Below are positions 7,445 through 13,259 of a DNA stretch of 14,138 bases, in pieces. Made by a program: the position numbers and the translations under genes. Every line of letters starts with the position of its first letter. Position 1 is the stretch's first letter. The DNA lies in NCBI GenBank assembly GCA_963169135.1, contig CAUJEQ010000172.1:1-14138 (forward strand). The letters are read 5' to 3'. Under the pieces are notes generated by a model that was not told where the DNA came from, did no database searches, and worked only from the letters and a program-made list of their open reading frames with translations. The stretch is from Chloroflexota bacterium. GTDB lineage: Bacteria > Chloroflexota > Dehalococcoidia > Tepidiformales > Tepidiformaceae.

Positions 7445-7512
7445 CGAGTCCTTGGTCGGCTTCTCGCGACGTTATGGCGACTCTAAGTTCGTGATTGCCG
7501 GACAAGGACTCG
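7445..7512. repeat. Imperfect palindromic element containing repeat copy 1
   Basis: CGAGTCCTTG (7445-7454) and CAAGGACTCG (7503-7512) are a perfect 10-bp inverted repeat. Pairing continues inward, after a mismatch and a T-G pair, with CGGC (7457-7460) and GCCG (7497-7500). The 68-bp unit could form a hairpin. Its right arm is the end of the repeat shared with 8043-8090. Confidence 0.7.
7465..7512. repeat. 48-bp direct repeat, copy 1 (upstream of hicB)
   Basis: This segment matches 8043-8090 at 43 of 48 positions, with a constant offset of 578 bp and no gaps. The longest identical runs are CGCGACGTTATGGCGACTC and TTCGTGATTGCCGG. Copy 1 is intergenic, 83 bp before the hicB start. Confidence 0.85.
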
Positions 7513-7569
7513 ACCCCGACTAAAGGCTCCAAAGGCCGTGCCCGTCGACAGGAGCTGGAAGGCATCCGC

Positions 7570-7591
7570 TGATATCCGGGAGTATGATATC
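7570..7591. promoter_or_regulatory. Tandem TGATATC sites before hicB (possible operator)
   Basis: TGATATC occurs at 7570-7576 and again at 7585-7591, 15 bp apart and each with a GATATC palindrome. The second overlaps the candidate -10 box and ends 3 nt before the hicB ATG, an ideal place for autorepression by a HicAB complex. This HicB is short with no evident DNA-binding domain, so the operator role is inference. Confidence 0.35.
7583..7588 (+). promoter_or_regulatory. Candidate -10 box of hicBA (leaderless)
   Basis: TATGAT is a five-of-six -10 match whose last base is 6 nt before the hicB ATG at 7595, so transcription would start on the ATG. No convincing -35 or ribosome-binding site is present. 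Confidence 0.45.
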
Positions 7592-7594
7592 GGC

Positions 7595-7804
7595 ATGAAG
7601 ACGTTCACCGCGGTTGTCGAACGCGATGCGGATACCGGGCTGTTCGTGGGTTGGGTGCCAGGTTTCCCGGGAGCGCATAGCCAGGGGGAAACGCTGGATG
7701 AGCTGCGCGCCAACCTCCGCGAGGTGGTCGAGATGCTCCTCGAAGACGGAGTCCCGGAGTTCGCAAGCGAGTTCGTTGGCACACAAACCGTCGAAGTCGC
7801 GTGA
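7595..7804 (+). CDS. hicB: HicB family antitoxin
   Basis: 69 residues. The sequence MKTFTAVVERDADTGLFVGWVPGFPGAHSQGETLDELRANLREVVEMLLED follows the HicB fold: two strands (TAVVERD, LFVGWVPGFPGAHSQG) and the helix with ETLDELRANLREVVE. HicB binds and blocks the HicA mRNA interferase, and in many systems represses the operon. There is no C-terminal ribbon-helix-helix or HTH domain; the protein ends soon after FASEFVGTQ, so it is the short, partial-RNase-H-fold-only type. The ATG at 7595 fits family homology; an ATG at 7538 would add 19 unrelated residues. The stop overlaps the hicA GTG start (GTGA), typical of translational coupling. The antitoxin-first order occurs in many HicAB loci. Confidence 0.9.
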   Translation: MKTFTAVVERDADTGLFVGWVPGFPGAHSQGETLDELRANLREVVEMLLEDGVPEFASEFVGTQTVEVA

Positions 7805-8142
7805 GTGATGTCCCGGTACTCAGGGCACGAGAGGTCGCAGCGATGCTCGTGCGGCTGGGGTTCACAGAAGTCCGCGAGCGTGGGTCACACCGCCAATACC
7901 GCCACCCCGATGGGCGCGGGACGACAATCCCGTTTCACTCCGGCCGCGACATCTCGCCGACACTGTTGCGCCAGATCGCGAAGGACGTCCGCCTTTCAAT
8001 CGGGGAACTCATCTCCGGGCGATGGGCAACTTCGTGTGTGTCCGCGACGTTATGGCGACTCCAGATTCGTGATTGCCGGGCAAGGATTCGGGCCCCGGCC
8101 AGAGGCATCGGCCGCCCTCTACTCTCCGCGCCAGCTTGCTAG
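7801..8142 (+). CDS. hicA: HicA family toxin with repeat-derived C-terminal extension
   Basis: 113 residues, against about 60-85 usual. Residues 8-73 are a complete HicA double-stranded-RNA-binding-like fold: REVAAMLVRLGFTEVRERGSH, the catalytic His30 in GSHRQY, then GTTIPFHSGRDISPTLLRQIAKDVRLSIGELI. HicA cleaves mRNA and arrests growth unless bound by HicB. From about residue 81 the frame runs into repeat copy 2 (8043-8090) and on to 8142, giving an Arg/Ala-rich tail (ATLWRLQIRDCRARIRAPARG) that does not resemble HicA. The native stop was probably lost when the repeat inserted or recombined. The GTG start overlaps the hicB stop by 4 nt. Whether the extended toxin is active cannot be told from sequence. 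Confidence 0.85.
   Translation: MSDVPVLRAREVAAMLVRLGFTEVRERGSHRQYRHPDGRGTTIPFHSGRDISPTLLRQIAKDVRLSIGELISGRWATSCVSATLWRLQIRDCRARIRAPARGIGRPLLSAPAC
8043..8090. repeat. 48-bp direct repeat, copy 2 (inside 3' end of hicA)
   Basis: This segment matches 7465-7512 at 43 of 48 positions. Unlike copy 1, the sequence to its left is hicA and carries no CGAATCCTTG-type partner arm, so this copy looks truncated on its left. It encodes the abnormal end of HicA in one frame. Confidence 0.85.
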
Positions 8143-8145
8143 ACT
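8137..8145 (+). promoter_or_regulatory. Extended -10 box before the toroid-protein gene
   Basis: TGCTAGACT is an extended -10 (TGn plus TAGACT at 8140-8145). GTG start codons follow at 8151 and 8154, and no ribosome-binding site is seen, so a leaderless mRNA is likely. The box lies over the last codons of hicA, giving the next gene its own promoter. Confidence 0.4.
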
Positions 8146-8153
8146 CTGCAGTG

Positions 8154-9104
8154 GTGACCGTACTGGAATGGCTGCTCGATTCGGACCCCGCCATCCGCTG
8201 GCAGGTGTTGCGCGATTTTGCTCATGCGCCGGCTGAAGTGGTTGCCGCGGAGCGTGCGCGGGTAGCCACCGAGGGCTGGGGTGCCAGGCTCCTGGCGTTG
8301 CAGGGCGAGGATGGCCAGTGGGCAGGGGGCGCATGCTTCCCGGCGAGGTACTTCACGGAGCGCGACCAGTACCGGGGCCAGCCCTGGACCTCCACACTGC
8401 CGACCCTCCAGCTGCTTCATGATTTCGGCATCGACCCGGGCGCTGAGCCCGTACGCAGGGCTGTGGCGTCGGTGAAAGACGGCTGCCTTTGGGAGCACGC
8501 CGGGCAGCAGTTTTTCAGTGGCGAGGTCGAGCCGTGCATCAATGGCAGGGTTGTCACGCTGGGCGCCTACTTTGGTGAAGACGTGGATGGTGTGGTCGCT
8601 CGGCTTCTTGGAGAGCAGCTCGAGGACGGCGGGTGGAACTGCGAAGCGGAGCGCGGTTCCACCCGCTCGTCGTTCGCGACCACGATCAACGTCCTGGAGG
8701 GTCTGCTGGCGCACGAGCGCGCAACCGGGGGCTCGCCGCAATCCATCGCCGCTCGCCGGCGCGGTGAGGAGTACCTGCTCGAACGTAATCTGTTCCGCAG
8801 CAAGACCACCGGAGAGGTCGTCAACCCGGCGTGGCTGGCATTCTCGTTTCCGCGTCGCTGGCACTACGACGTGCTGCGCGCTCTCGATTACTTCCGCGCG
8901 GCCGGAGACCTGCCGGACCCGCGGCTGGACGAAGCGATCGGTCTGCTCCGTTCCAAACAGCAGTCCGATGGCACATGGCTCTTAGAGAACACGCACCCGG
9001 GCAAGGTCCACTTCGAACTCGAAGACGGCGACGGCCGGCCGAGCCGGTGGAACACGCTGCGGGCGCTGGGTGTCCTCGACTGGTACGAGCAGTCCGGGAG
9101 CTGA
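8154..9104 (+). CDS. Alpha/alpha-toroid (prenyltransferase/squalene-cyclase-like) protein
   Basis: 316 residues. It carries three QW-type motifs spaced along the protein: LQGEDGQW (49-56), QLEDGGW (155-161) and QQSDGTW (270-275). Helix-rich segments lie between them, as in the alpha/alpha-barrel of terpene cyclases and prenyltransferase beta subunits. No DxDD (squalene-hopene cyclase) motif is present, so it is probably not a classical terpene cyclase. Possible ligand residues include Cys61, Cys111, Cys128, Cys163 and His238 (RRWHYDVLRALDYF). No signal peptide or membrane segment is visible. The start is GTG at 8151 or 8154, chosen because the frame upstream runs through the repeat and lacks family sequence; it is uncertain by one to a few codons. 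The gene follows hicA by 11 bp but has its own promoter, and there is no evidence that it belongs to the toxin-antitoxin system. The function is unknown. Confidence 0.8.
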   Translation: MTVLEWLLDSDPAIRWQVLRDFAHAPAEVVAAERARVATEGWGARLLALQGEDGQWAGGACFPARYFTERDQYRGQPWTSTLPTLQLLHDFGIDPGAEPVRRAVASVKDGCLWEHAGQQFFSGEVEPCINGRVVTLGAYFGEDVDGVVARLLGEQLEDGGWNCEAERGSTRSSFATTINVLEGLLAHERATGGSPQSIAARRRGEEYLLERNLFRSKTTGEVVNPAWLAFSFPRRWHYDVLRALDYFRAAGDLPDPRLDEAIGLLRSKQQSDGTWLLENTHPGKVHFELEDGDGRPSRWNTLRALGVLDWYEQSGS

Positions 9105-9109
9105 GATCC

Positions 9110-9139
9110 GCGGCCGGGCCACCTCGAACACCCGGCCGC
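9110..9139. terminator. GC-rich stem-loop between convergent genes
   Basis: GCGGCCGGG (9110-9118) and CCCGGCCGC (9131-9139) form a perfect 9-bp stem with a 12-nt loop, in the 64-bp gap between the toroid-protein stop and the molybdoenzyme stop. There is no U-run on either side. It is likely a bidirectional transcription stop, but not a classical intrinsic one. Confidence 0.5.
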
Positions 9140-9168
9140 CGTCGTGGCCCCTGCTCTACGTTGCGCGG

Positions 9169-11946
9169 TTATCCTTCGGCCAGTTCGAAATCGCATCGCA
9201 CCCAGCGGTCGGCCGGGACAGGCTGCCAGTTGAGGTTGTTGTACTTCAGGTGGCCGTAGCCGCCCGAGAACGCCAGGTACTTCACCATGCCAGGCTCGAT
9301 CTCGTTCGCGCCCGACCAGTTGGCATATTGCATCGGCTCCCAGCCGTTGTACGAGATCACCTGGCCGGGTCTCACGTTCGGCGCCACCTTCACCCGGGCA
9401 TGGAACTCGCTCAGGTCGTTGAAGACCCGGACGAGGTCGTCGTCCTTCACGCCCCGCGCCTCGGCATCGCCGCTGTTGACCATCAGGTTCGGCCCGCCGC
9501 GGTGCGTCCCCAGGACGAACTCGTTGAAATGATTCATCGAGTGCACCGACCAGCGATTGTGGCCCGAGGTCATGCCCATCGGGTAGTCACCGCCCATCGC
9601 CGGGCTCGGCTTGTGCGTCGGGAGCTCTTCGCCTGCTTCGAGGAACCAATCGTGGTCGATATAGAACTGGGCGCGCCGGCAGTACGTGGGGAACGGGTCG
9701 CCCCGCTCAACGTGGTAGGTGAACGGCGTGATCACATCATCCGGCTTGATGTCAGTGGTCTGACCGAGCATGTACGGGGCCATACCCATGCTGGTGAAGC
9801 GCTGGAACCCCGTCTCGCGGAGCGATTCGAGAGTCGTGCCCTCCGGCAGGGTCCCCGCGAAGACCGAGTCGCGGATCTGCTCGTCGGCCAGCACTTCCTC
9901 ATCTTTGTAGTAGCCGCCGATGGTGTAGCTCGCCACGAGTTGGTCGTAGCGGACGGGCGTGCCATCCGGCATCACGAATGACTCCAGACCCCGCTCCCGG
10001 GCACGGTTGTCGACGGCCTTGAGCATGGCGAGGAAGATGTCCCACTCGTTCTTCGACTCGCCGGCGGGTGGCACTACCTGGTCGGCGAGCGTGAGATTGG
10101 CGACAAATGGGCCGGGGATGGAGAACGCGATCTTCTCGTAGTGCTGAGCTGCCGGCAGGAAGTAGTCCGCCTGCTGCACGGTCGCGGTCATCTTGAAGTC
10201 GATGGCGATGACGGTCTTCAGCTTCTTCCACAGACCGGCCATGGACTTCTTGCCGCCGCGCGTCCTCCGGAAAGTGTTGCCGCCACACTCGATATAGACC
10301 TGGGGAGTTTCTTCCCGGCGCGGGTGGTTGAGCCCGTCCCACCAGCCCTCCTTGACCGCATCCGCCATGTACTCGTCGAAGGTGCGCGTCATGGAGCTGT
10401 CGCTCCACTCGGGTTTGTTCCAGCGGTCGGCGAAATCCATCTGGTTGTACCACCAGAACACCGGCGGGGTGTTGGCATCGGCGGGCACGTCATCGCCCGT
10501 GCGTTCGTCCATCATCCCGAGGAGGCCCCGGCGGCCCTTCGTCAGCTCGTACATCGCCAGTTCGTCGTTTACGAGCGACGGGTCGGCGAACTTGAGCGCC
10601 GCAACGGCAGCGTCCCGCCCGGCAATCACCGCCCCCGAGGCTTCGAGGCCGGGCCGGCGCTTGTTCATCGCGATCTGGGCGCCATCGTGCAGCCCGGACG
10701 CCCACGTCCTGAGTCCCGTGCCTCGCCGGCCCCAGTTGCCGCTCGCCGCGAGGACCAGGCACATGGTCCGTTCGATCAGGTCGCCGTGGTACATCTTGCA
10801 GGCATTCATACCGAGGAAGATGTTCGTCCGTTTCGTCGCCATCTTCCGGGCGAGCATGCGGATGGTCTCCGGGTGGACGCCGGTAATCTCCTGCTGCTTT
10901 TCCGGCGTGTAGTGCGCATCGAGCTTCCGGCGGAGGACCGCGCAGACCGGTTCGACCGTCACCGTCCGGCCATCGTGCAGCGTGACCTGGTGCGTCCCTT
11001 CGAGCGCCAGCGAGATCCCGTTCCCCTTGAGGTTGGTGCGGTCGGCTGCAACCAGGCCCCGCTCCATATCCCAGACATACAGCTGGTCCTCGCGCCCGGC
11101 CCCTTCGACGTCGGCCTGCCGGAGGAACCGGCGGTTGTCGGTGCGGACCAGGAGCGGCATATCCGTCTGCTCGCGCAGGAAATCCCAGTGCGCGATGTCC
11201 TCGGCGAACATCACCTGCACAAGCGAAAGGCCGAAGGCGGCGTCGGTCGCTCCTTCGAGGACTACCTGGTAGTCGGCGTGGGTGTGCGAAGCATTCACAT
11301 CCGGCGATACGTTGACGATTTCTGTGCCCTTGTAGCGGGCCTCGCTGATGAAGTGGTAGAAGGGCACGCGCGTGTAGACCGGGTTGCTGTTCCAGATGAC
11401 GAACAACTCCGACTCGAACCAGTCATCGGCCGAACCCTCGACGTGGCTCTTGCCAAAGGTCGCGTAGACGCCACTGTTGAAGTCACTGATGACGGCGTTA
11501 AGGTCCATCGTCTGGCCTCCGATGAGGCCGAAGAAGCGCGAAACAGGGCCGCCCACCACGATCTCCGGCGTCCCTTCGCGGACGATGGAACGCGGGCCGT
11601 GGTCTTCGATCGCATCCAGCAGGGAATCGGCGATCTCCGAGAGCGCCTGGTCCCAGGAGATGCGCTCCCACTTGCCCTCGCCCCGTGCCCCCATTCGCTT
11701 CATGGGGTACTGCACGCGGTCCGGCCCCTGCAGCGACTGGCTCCAGCATGTGCCCTGCATGCACCCCATCGGGTTGTAGTCGGGCACCCGCGGGTTGATC
11801 ACCGGCAGGCTCCCCGACGGCTCCTCGCGAACGACAACGCCGTCCTTCACGTAGACCCGCATCGGGCATCCGCCGGGGTAGCAGTCGACGCAGTGCGTGC
11901 CCCAGTGGACGGAATCCCAGGTGACGTTGGTTCGGTAGCGGCTCAT
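9169..11946 (-). CDS. Orphan molybdopterin (DMSO-reductase family) oxidoreductase, catalytic subunit
   Basis: 925 residues, full length for a DMSO-reductase-family alpha subunit. The N-terminal Fe-S motif is THCVDCYPGGCPMRVYVKDG. Possible cluster ligands are His18 or Cys19, with Cys22, Cys27 and Cys62 (MGCMQGTC). YVKDG followed by VVREE recalls the type II group (nitrate, selenate, chlorate reductases and ethylbenzene dehydrogenase). ISDFNSGVY (Asp155) could supply the Asp ligand to Mo seen in that group. Cofactor-binding blocks include VIWNSNPVYTRVP, LAASGNWGRRGTGL, ATVQQADYFLPAAQHYEK and, at the C-terminus, LMVNSGDAEARGVKDDDLVRVFND. There is no Tat signal, so a cytoplasmic location is likely. 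The substrate cannot be assigned. No beta, heme or chaperone subunit lies in the window. The ATG at 11946 has AGGTG 5 nt upstream. A 379-bp non-coding gap separates it from the rhodanese gene. Confidence 0.93.
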   Translation of the reverse strand: MSRYRTNVTWDSVHWGTHCVDCYPGGCPMRVYVKDGVVVREEPSGSLPVINPRVPDYNPMGCMQGTCWSQSLQGPDRVQYPMKRMGARGEGKWERISWDQALSEIADSLLDAIEDHGPRSIVREGTPEIVVGGPVSRFFGLIGGQTMDLNAVISDFNSGVYATFGKSHVEGSADDWFESELFVIWNSNPVYTRVPFYHFISEARYKGTEIVNVSPDVNASHTHADYQVVLEGATDAAFGLSLVQVMFAEDIAHWDFLREQTDMPLLVRTDNRRFLRQADVEGAGREDQLYVWDMERGLVAADRTNLKGNGISLALEGTHQVTLHDGRTVTVEPVCAVLRRKLDAHYTPEKQQEITGVHPETIRMLARKMATKRTNIFLGMNACKMYHGDLIERTMCLVLAASGNWGRRGTGLRTWASGLHDGAQIAMNKRRPGLEASGAVIAGRDAAVAALKFADPSLVNDELAMYELTKGRRGLLGMMDERTGDDVPADANTPPVFWWYNQMDFADRWNKPEWSDSSMTRTFDEYMADAVKEGWWDGLNHPRREETPQVYIECGGNTFRRTRGGKKSMAGLWKKLKTVIAIDFKMTATVQQADYFLPAAQHYEKIAFSIPGPFVANLTLADQVVPPAGESKNEWDIFLAMLKAVDNRARERGLESFVMPDGTPVRYDQLVASYTIGGYYKDEEVLADEQIRDSVFAGTLPEGTTLESLRETGFQRFTSMGMAPYMLGQTTDIKPDDVITPFTYHVERGDPFPTYCRRAQFYIDHDWFLEAGEELPTHKPSPAMGGDYPMGMTSGHNRWSVHSMNHFNEFVLGTHRGGPNLMVNSGDAEARGVKDDDLVRVFNDLSEFHARVKVAPNVRPGQVISYNGWEPMQYANWSGANEIEPGMVKYLAFSGGYGHLKYNNLNWQPVPADRWVRCDFELAEG

Positions 11947-12056
11947 CGGGCACCTGCCTCGGCGGGCTGGCCCCGGGGATCACCGAAACTGGCGCGGTTC
12001 ATCGGCGCCGGCCGCCCGGGGGTGGCAAGCTTTGCGCAGGCGCACGCCGCCAGGTC

Positions 12057-12070
12057 ATGACTTCCGTCAT
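12057..12070. promoter_or_regulatory. Short dyad ATGAC-N4-GTCAT
   Basis: Perfect 5-bp arms lie around TTCC, about 110 bp before the molybdoenzyme start. The size suits a dimeric regulator site, but a dyad this short can arise by chance. Confidence 0.25.
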
Positions 12071-12093
12071 ACGGATGCGAGCCCCCGATGCCC

Positions 12094-12108
12094 CGGTCCA
12101 TTGGACCG
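12094..12108. promoter_or_regulatory. 15-bp palindrome, candidate operator
   Basis: CGGTCCA-T-TGGACCG is a perfect palindrome with 7-bp arms and a single central base, about 150 bp before the molybdoenzyme ATG. A one-base spacer is unsuited to an RNA hairpin, which points to a protein-binding site. The regulator is unknown; the LuxR-type protein at 13260-14138 is one candidate. Confidence 0.45.
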
Positions 12109-12232
12109 CCAAGGTGCGCTCCCGACGCCGCTGCCGAGGCCATTCGTCGCCCTCGTTTCGGGGCAACCATGGGACCATTACGGATTCGCCCCACCGGGTT
12201 GCTCGCCTGGGCTGTCCCCTCGATCACCGGCC

Positions 12233-12270
12233 GCCCATCGTCACTCGACCGGAACGTCGCGACGATGGGC
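12233..12270 (-). other. Long stem-loop in the molybdoenzyme leader
   Basis: GCCCATCGTC (12233-12242) and GACGATGGGC (12261-12270) pair perfectly over 10 bp. An inner CGAC/GTCG stem (12246-12249 with 12256-12259) closes a 6-nt loop. It lies 56 bp beyond the rhodanese stop. It could be a terminator without a U-run, a 3' protective stem or part of a structured leader. Confidence 0.5.
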
Positions 12271-12291
12271 TTCGGCTCGCACGCTTCGTGA

Positions 12292-12316
12292 GGCCACCGT
12301 CCCTCAGGGTGTGGCC
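12292..12316 (-). terminator. Stem-loop just downstream of the rhodanese gene
   Basis: GGCCAC (12292-12297) pairs with GTGGCC (12311-12316), with an inner CCC/GGG pairing. It starts 10 bp after the rhodanese stop in the direction of transcription. There is no U-run, so its terminator role is tentative. Confidence 0.35.
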
Positions 12317-12325
12317 GTGGGGCGG

Positions 12326-12727
12326 TCAGGCCGCAAAGGGCTCGGTTGATAGACCAGCCTGCTTCCAACCAGCGAGGCCTCCCTCCACGAAATTCACGTC
12401 GAGAAAGCCCATGTCCTTGAGGTTCGCTGCGCTGATTGCCGACAGCGGGCCAAGATCACAGATGGTGATCAGCGGCCGAGAGCGATCTTGCACACGTGCA
12501 TCCCGCCAATCTTCCGGCACTTCTCCGTCTGCCTTGTAGAGGAGTGAACCAGCGGAGATCGGGACCGCGCCGCGAGCCTTGCCGGTAGCGCAAATGACCT
12601 CGGTGTCCCGCACGTCGATCAGTAGGACTGCCGGGTTCTTCTCGATCCGGCGTTGCGCCTCCGTGGGGGCGATGGCCGATACCTTCGTTTGCGCTTCCGC
12701 GGCCATTTGCATGAATGTCGTTGCCAT
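12326..12727 (-). CDS. Single-domain rhodanese (sulfurtransferase)
   Basis: 133 residues. The CDC25/rhodanese fold is clear: a first helix (APTEAQRRIEKNP), the strand VLLIDVRD, GAVPISAG, the active-site strand and loop ITICDLGPLSA with catalytic Cys90, then ANLKDMGFLDVNFVEGGLAGWKQAGL. Single-domain rhodaneses carry a persulfide on this Cys and pass sulfane sulfur to acceptors such as cyanide, thioredoxin-type thiols or protein partners. The loop Cys-Asp-Leu-Gly-Pro-Leu-Ser lacks the Arg/Lys common in thiosulfate-active enzymes, so a different donor is possible (inference). There is no signal peptide, so it should be cytoplasmic. The ATG at 12727 is preferred; an upstream start at 12961 would overlap the 82-residue gene and add 78 unrelated residues. 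It lies 61 bp downstream of the secreted-protein gene on the same strand, probably one operon. Confidence 0.9.
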   Translation of the reverse strand: MATTFMQMAAEAQTKVSAIAPTEAQRRIEKNPAVLLIDVRDTEVICATGKARGAVPISAGSLLYKADGEVPEDWRDARVQDRSRPLITICDLGPLSAISAANLKDMGFLDVNFVEGGLAGWKQAGLSTEPFAA

Positions 12728-12788
12728 TGGAGGTTTTCCCTTCTGTTGGAGGCCGTCGAGTCGTGGTGGGTTCGTGGCTCTTGGGTGG

Positions 12789-13037
12789 CTAGCTGCAGCC
12801 CGAGACGTCCACTGCGTGGAACATCCCGGCGTTCCCCTGGGGAGCATCGCGCACCATCGGAATCGTCCACATGGTGGGGTCCTGCAGCATGTTGCAGGCG
12901 CCGATGTACCCGTTGGGGGTCGGCCCTGGGGCAGCCGATGCGGCGGCTGGCTCCAGGACAAGCGTCAAAACGGCGAACACCACAGTGAGGGCCAGCGCGA
13001 CCCGGAGCGGCAGAGTTGTGGGCAGTCTGACTTCCAT
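12789..13037 (-). CDS. Small secreted protein of unknown function
   Basis: 82 residues. The N-terminus is a classical Sec signal peptide: Arg at 4 and 12, a hydrophobic core VALALTVVFAVLTLVLEP, then AAASAAP with cleavage near residue 35. The mature part is about 46 residues, rich in Gly, Asn, Pro, Met and Asp, with two cysteines (Cys48 in IGACNML and Cys81 at the end, VSGCS) that could form one disulfide. There is no lipobox and no membrane anchor, so it should be exported or cell-wall-associated. The function is unknown. The ATG at 13037 is chosen because the signal peptide starts there; the nearest purine run, AAGGA, lies rather far upstream (14 nt). It precedes the rhodanese gene by 61 bp. 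Confidence 0.75.
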   Translation of the reverse strand: MEVRLPTTLPLRVALALTVVFAVLTLVLEPAAASAAPGPTPNGYIGACNMLQDPTMWTIPMVRDAPQGNAGMFHAVDVSGCS

Positions 13038-13197
13038 TTGCTTTTCGTTGTTCCTTTCAAGTTCTGACCGGGGGCTCGCGACCCTATACGGTAGGAGCCA
13101 GGTGGGCTGTCCAGCAGTGGGTGGTCATCGATGCCCCCTGGATTGCCGCGGGACGTGAGCGGCTCGACGCCCTGACTGTGCGTGACATCGCGGTCTT

Positions 13198-13223
13198 CGC
13201 CATCCTCCGTTTGAAGGATGGCG
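13198..13223. terminator. Strong stem-loop after the PDZ-LuxR gene
   Basis: CGCCATCCT (13198-13206) and AGGATGGCG (13215-13223) are perfect 9-bp arms around an 8-nt loop, 36 bp beyond the regulator stop. There is no U-run on either strand. It probably ends or attenuates the upstream transcript before the secreted-protein gene. Confidence 0.5.
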
Positions 13224-13259
13224 GATGAGTGCCAGAAACTGGGTGCGCCTCCCGCTCGC

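Larger units (their letters stand above)
11947..12325. other. 379-bp gap with inverted repeats, no supported gene
   Basis: No recognisable protein is encoded here. A minus-strand open frame ends in an ATGA overlap with the molybdoenzyme start, but it is Pro/Gly/Arg-rich, overlaps the rhodanese gene and resembles nothing known. The gap holds at least four dyads (12057-12070, 12094-12108, 12233-12270, 12292-12316), so it is probably the regulatory and 5'-leader region of the molybdoenzyme gene. Confidence 0.6.

Noticed and set aside
7219..7523. Small plus-strand frames between the acyltransferase and hicB, including one ending in the repeat (RRYGDSKFVIAGQG)
   Set aside because: They begin inside the acyltransferase gene in other frames and have no ribosome-binding site. 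The shared peptide is noted under the repeat, not called as a gene.
7465..8090. Repeat pair as a CRISPR array or phage attachment sites
   Set aside because: There are only two copies, 578 bp apart with a gene pair between them, so it is not a CRISPR. No integrase or other phage gene is present, so att sites are not supported.
10141..12060. Long plus-strand open frame (639 codons) opposite the molybdoenzyme
   Set aside because: It is the complement of a clearly coding gene with motif-level evidence; the translated product is Arg/His/Pro-rich with no domain. High GC produces such long antisense frames.
11943..12368. Minus-strand open frame of 141 codons ending in an ATGA overlap with the molybdoenzyme start
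   Set aside because: It overlaps the rhodanese gene end on the same strand, is rich in Pro/Gly/Arg as expected of a chance frame in GC-rich DNA, and has no recognisable motif. Kept only as a possibility in the gap description.
13083..13113. Minus-strand promoter-like pair (TGGACA and TATAGG) before the 82-residue gene
   Set aside because: The spacer would be 19 bp and the -10 box is weak; not strong enough to list as a feature.
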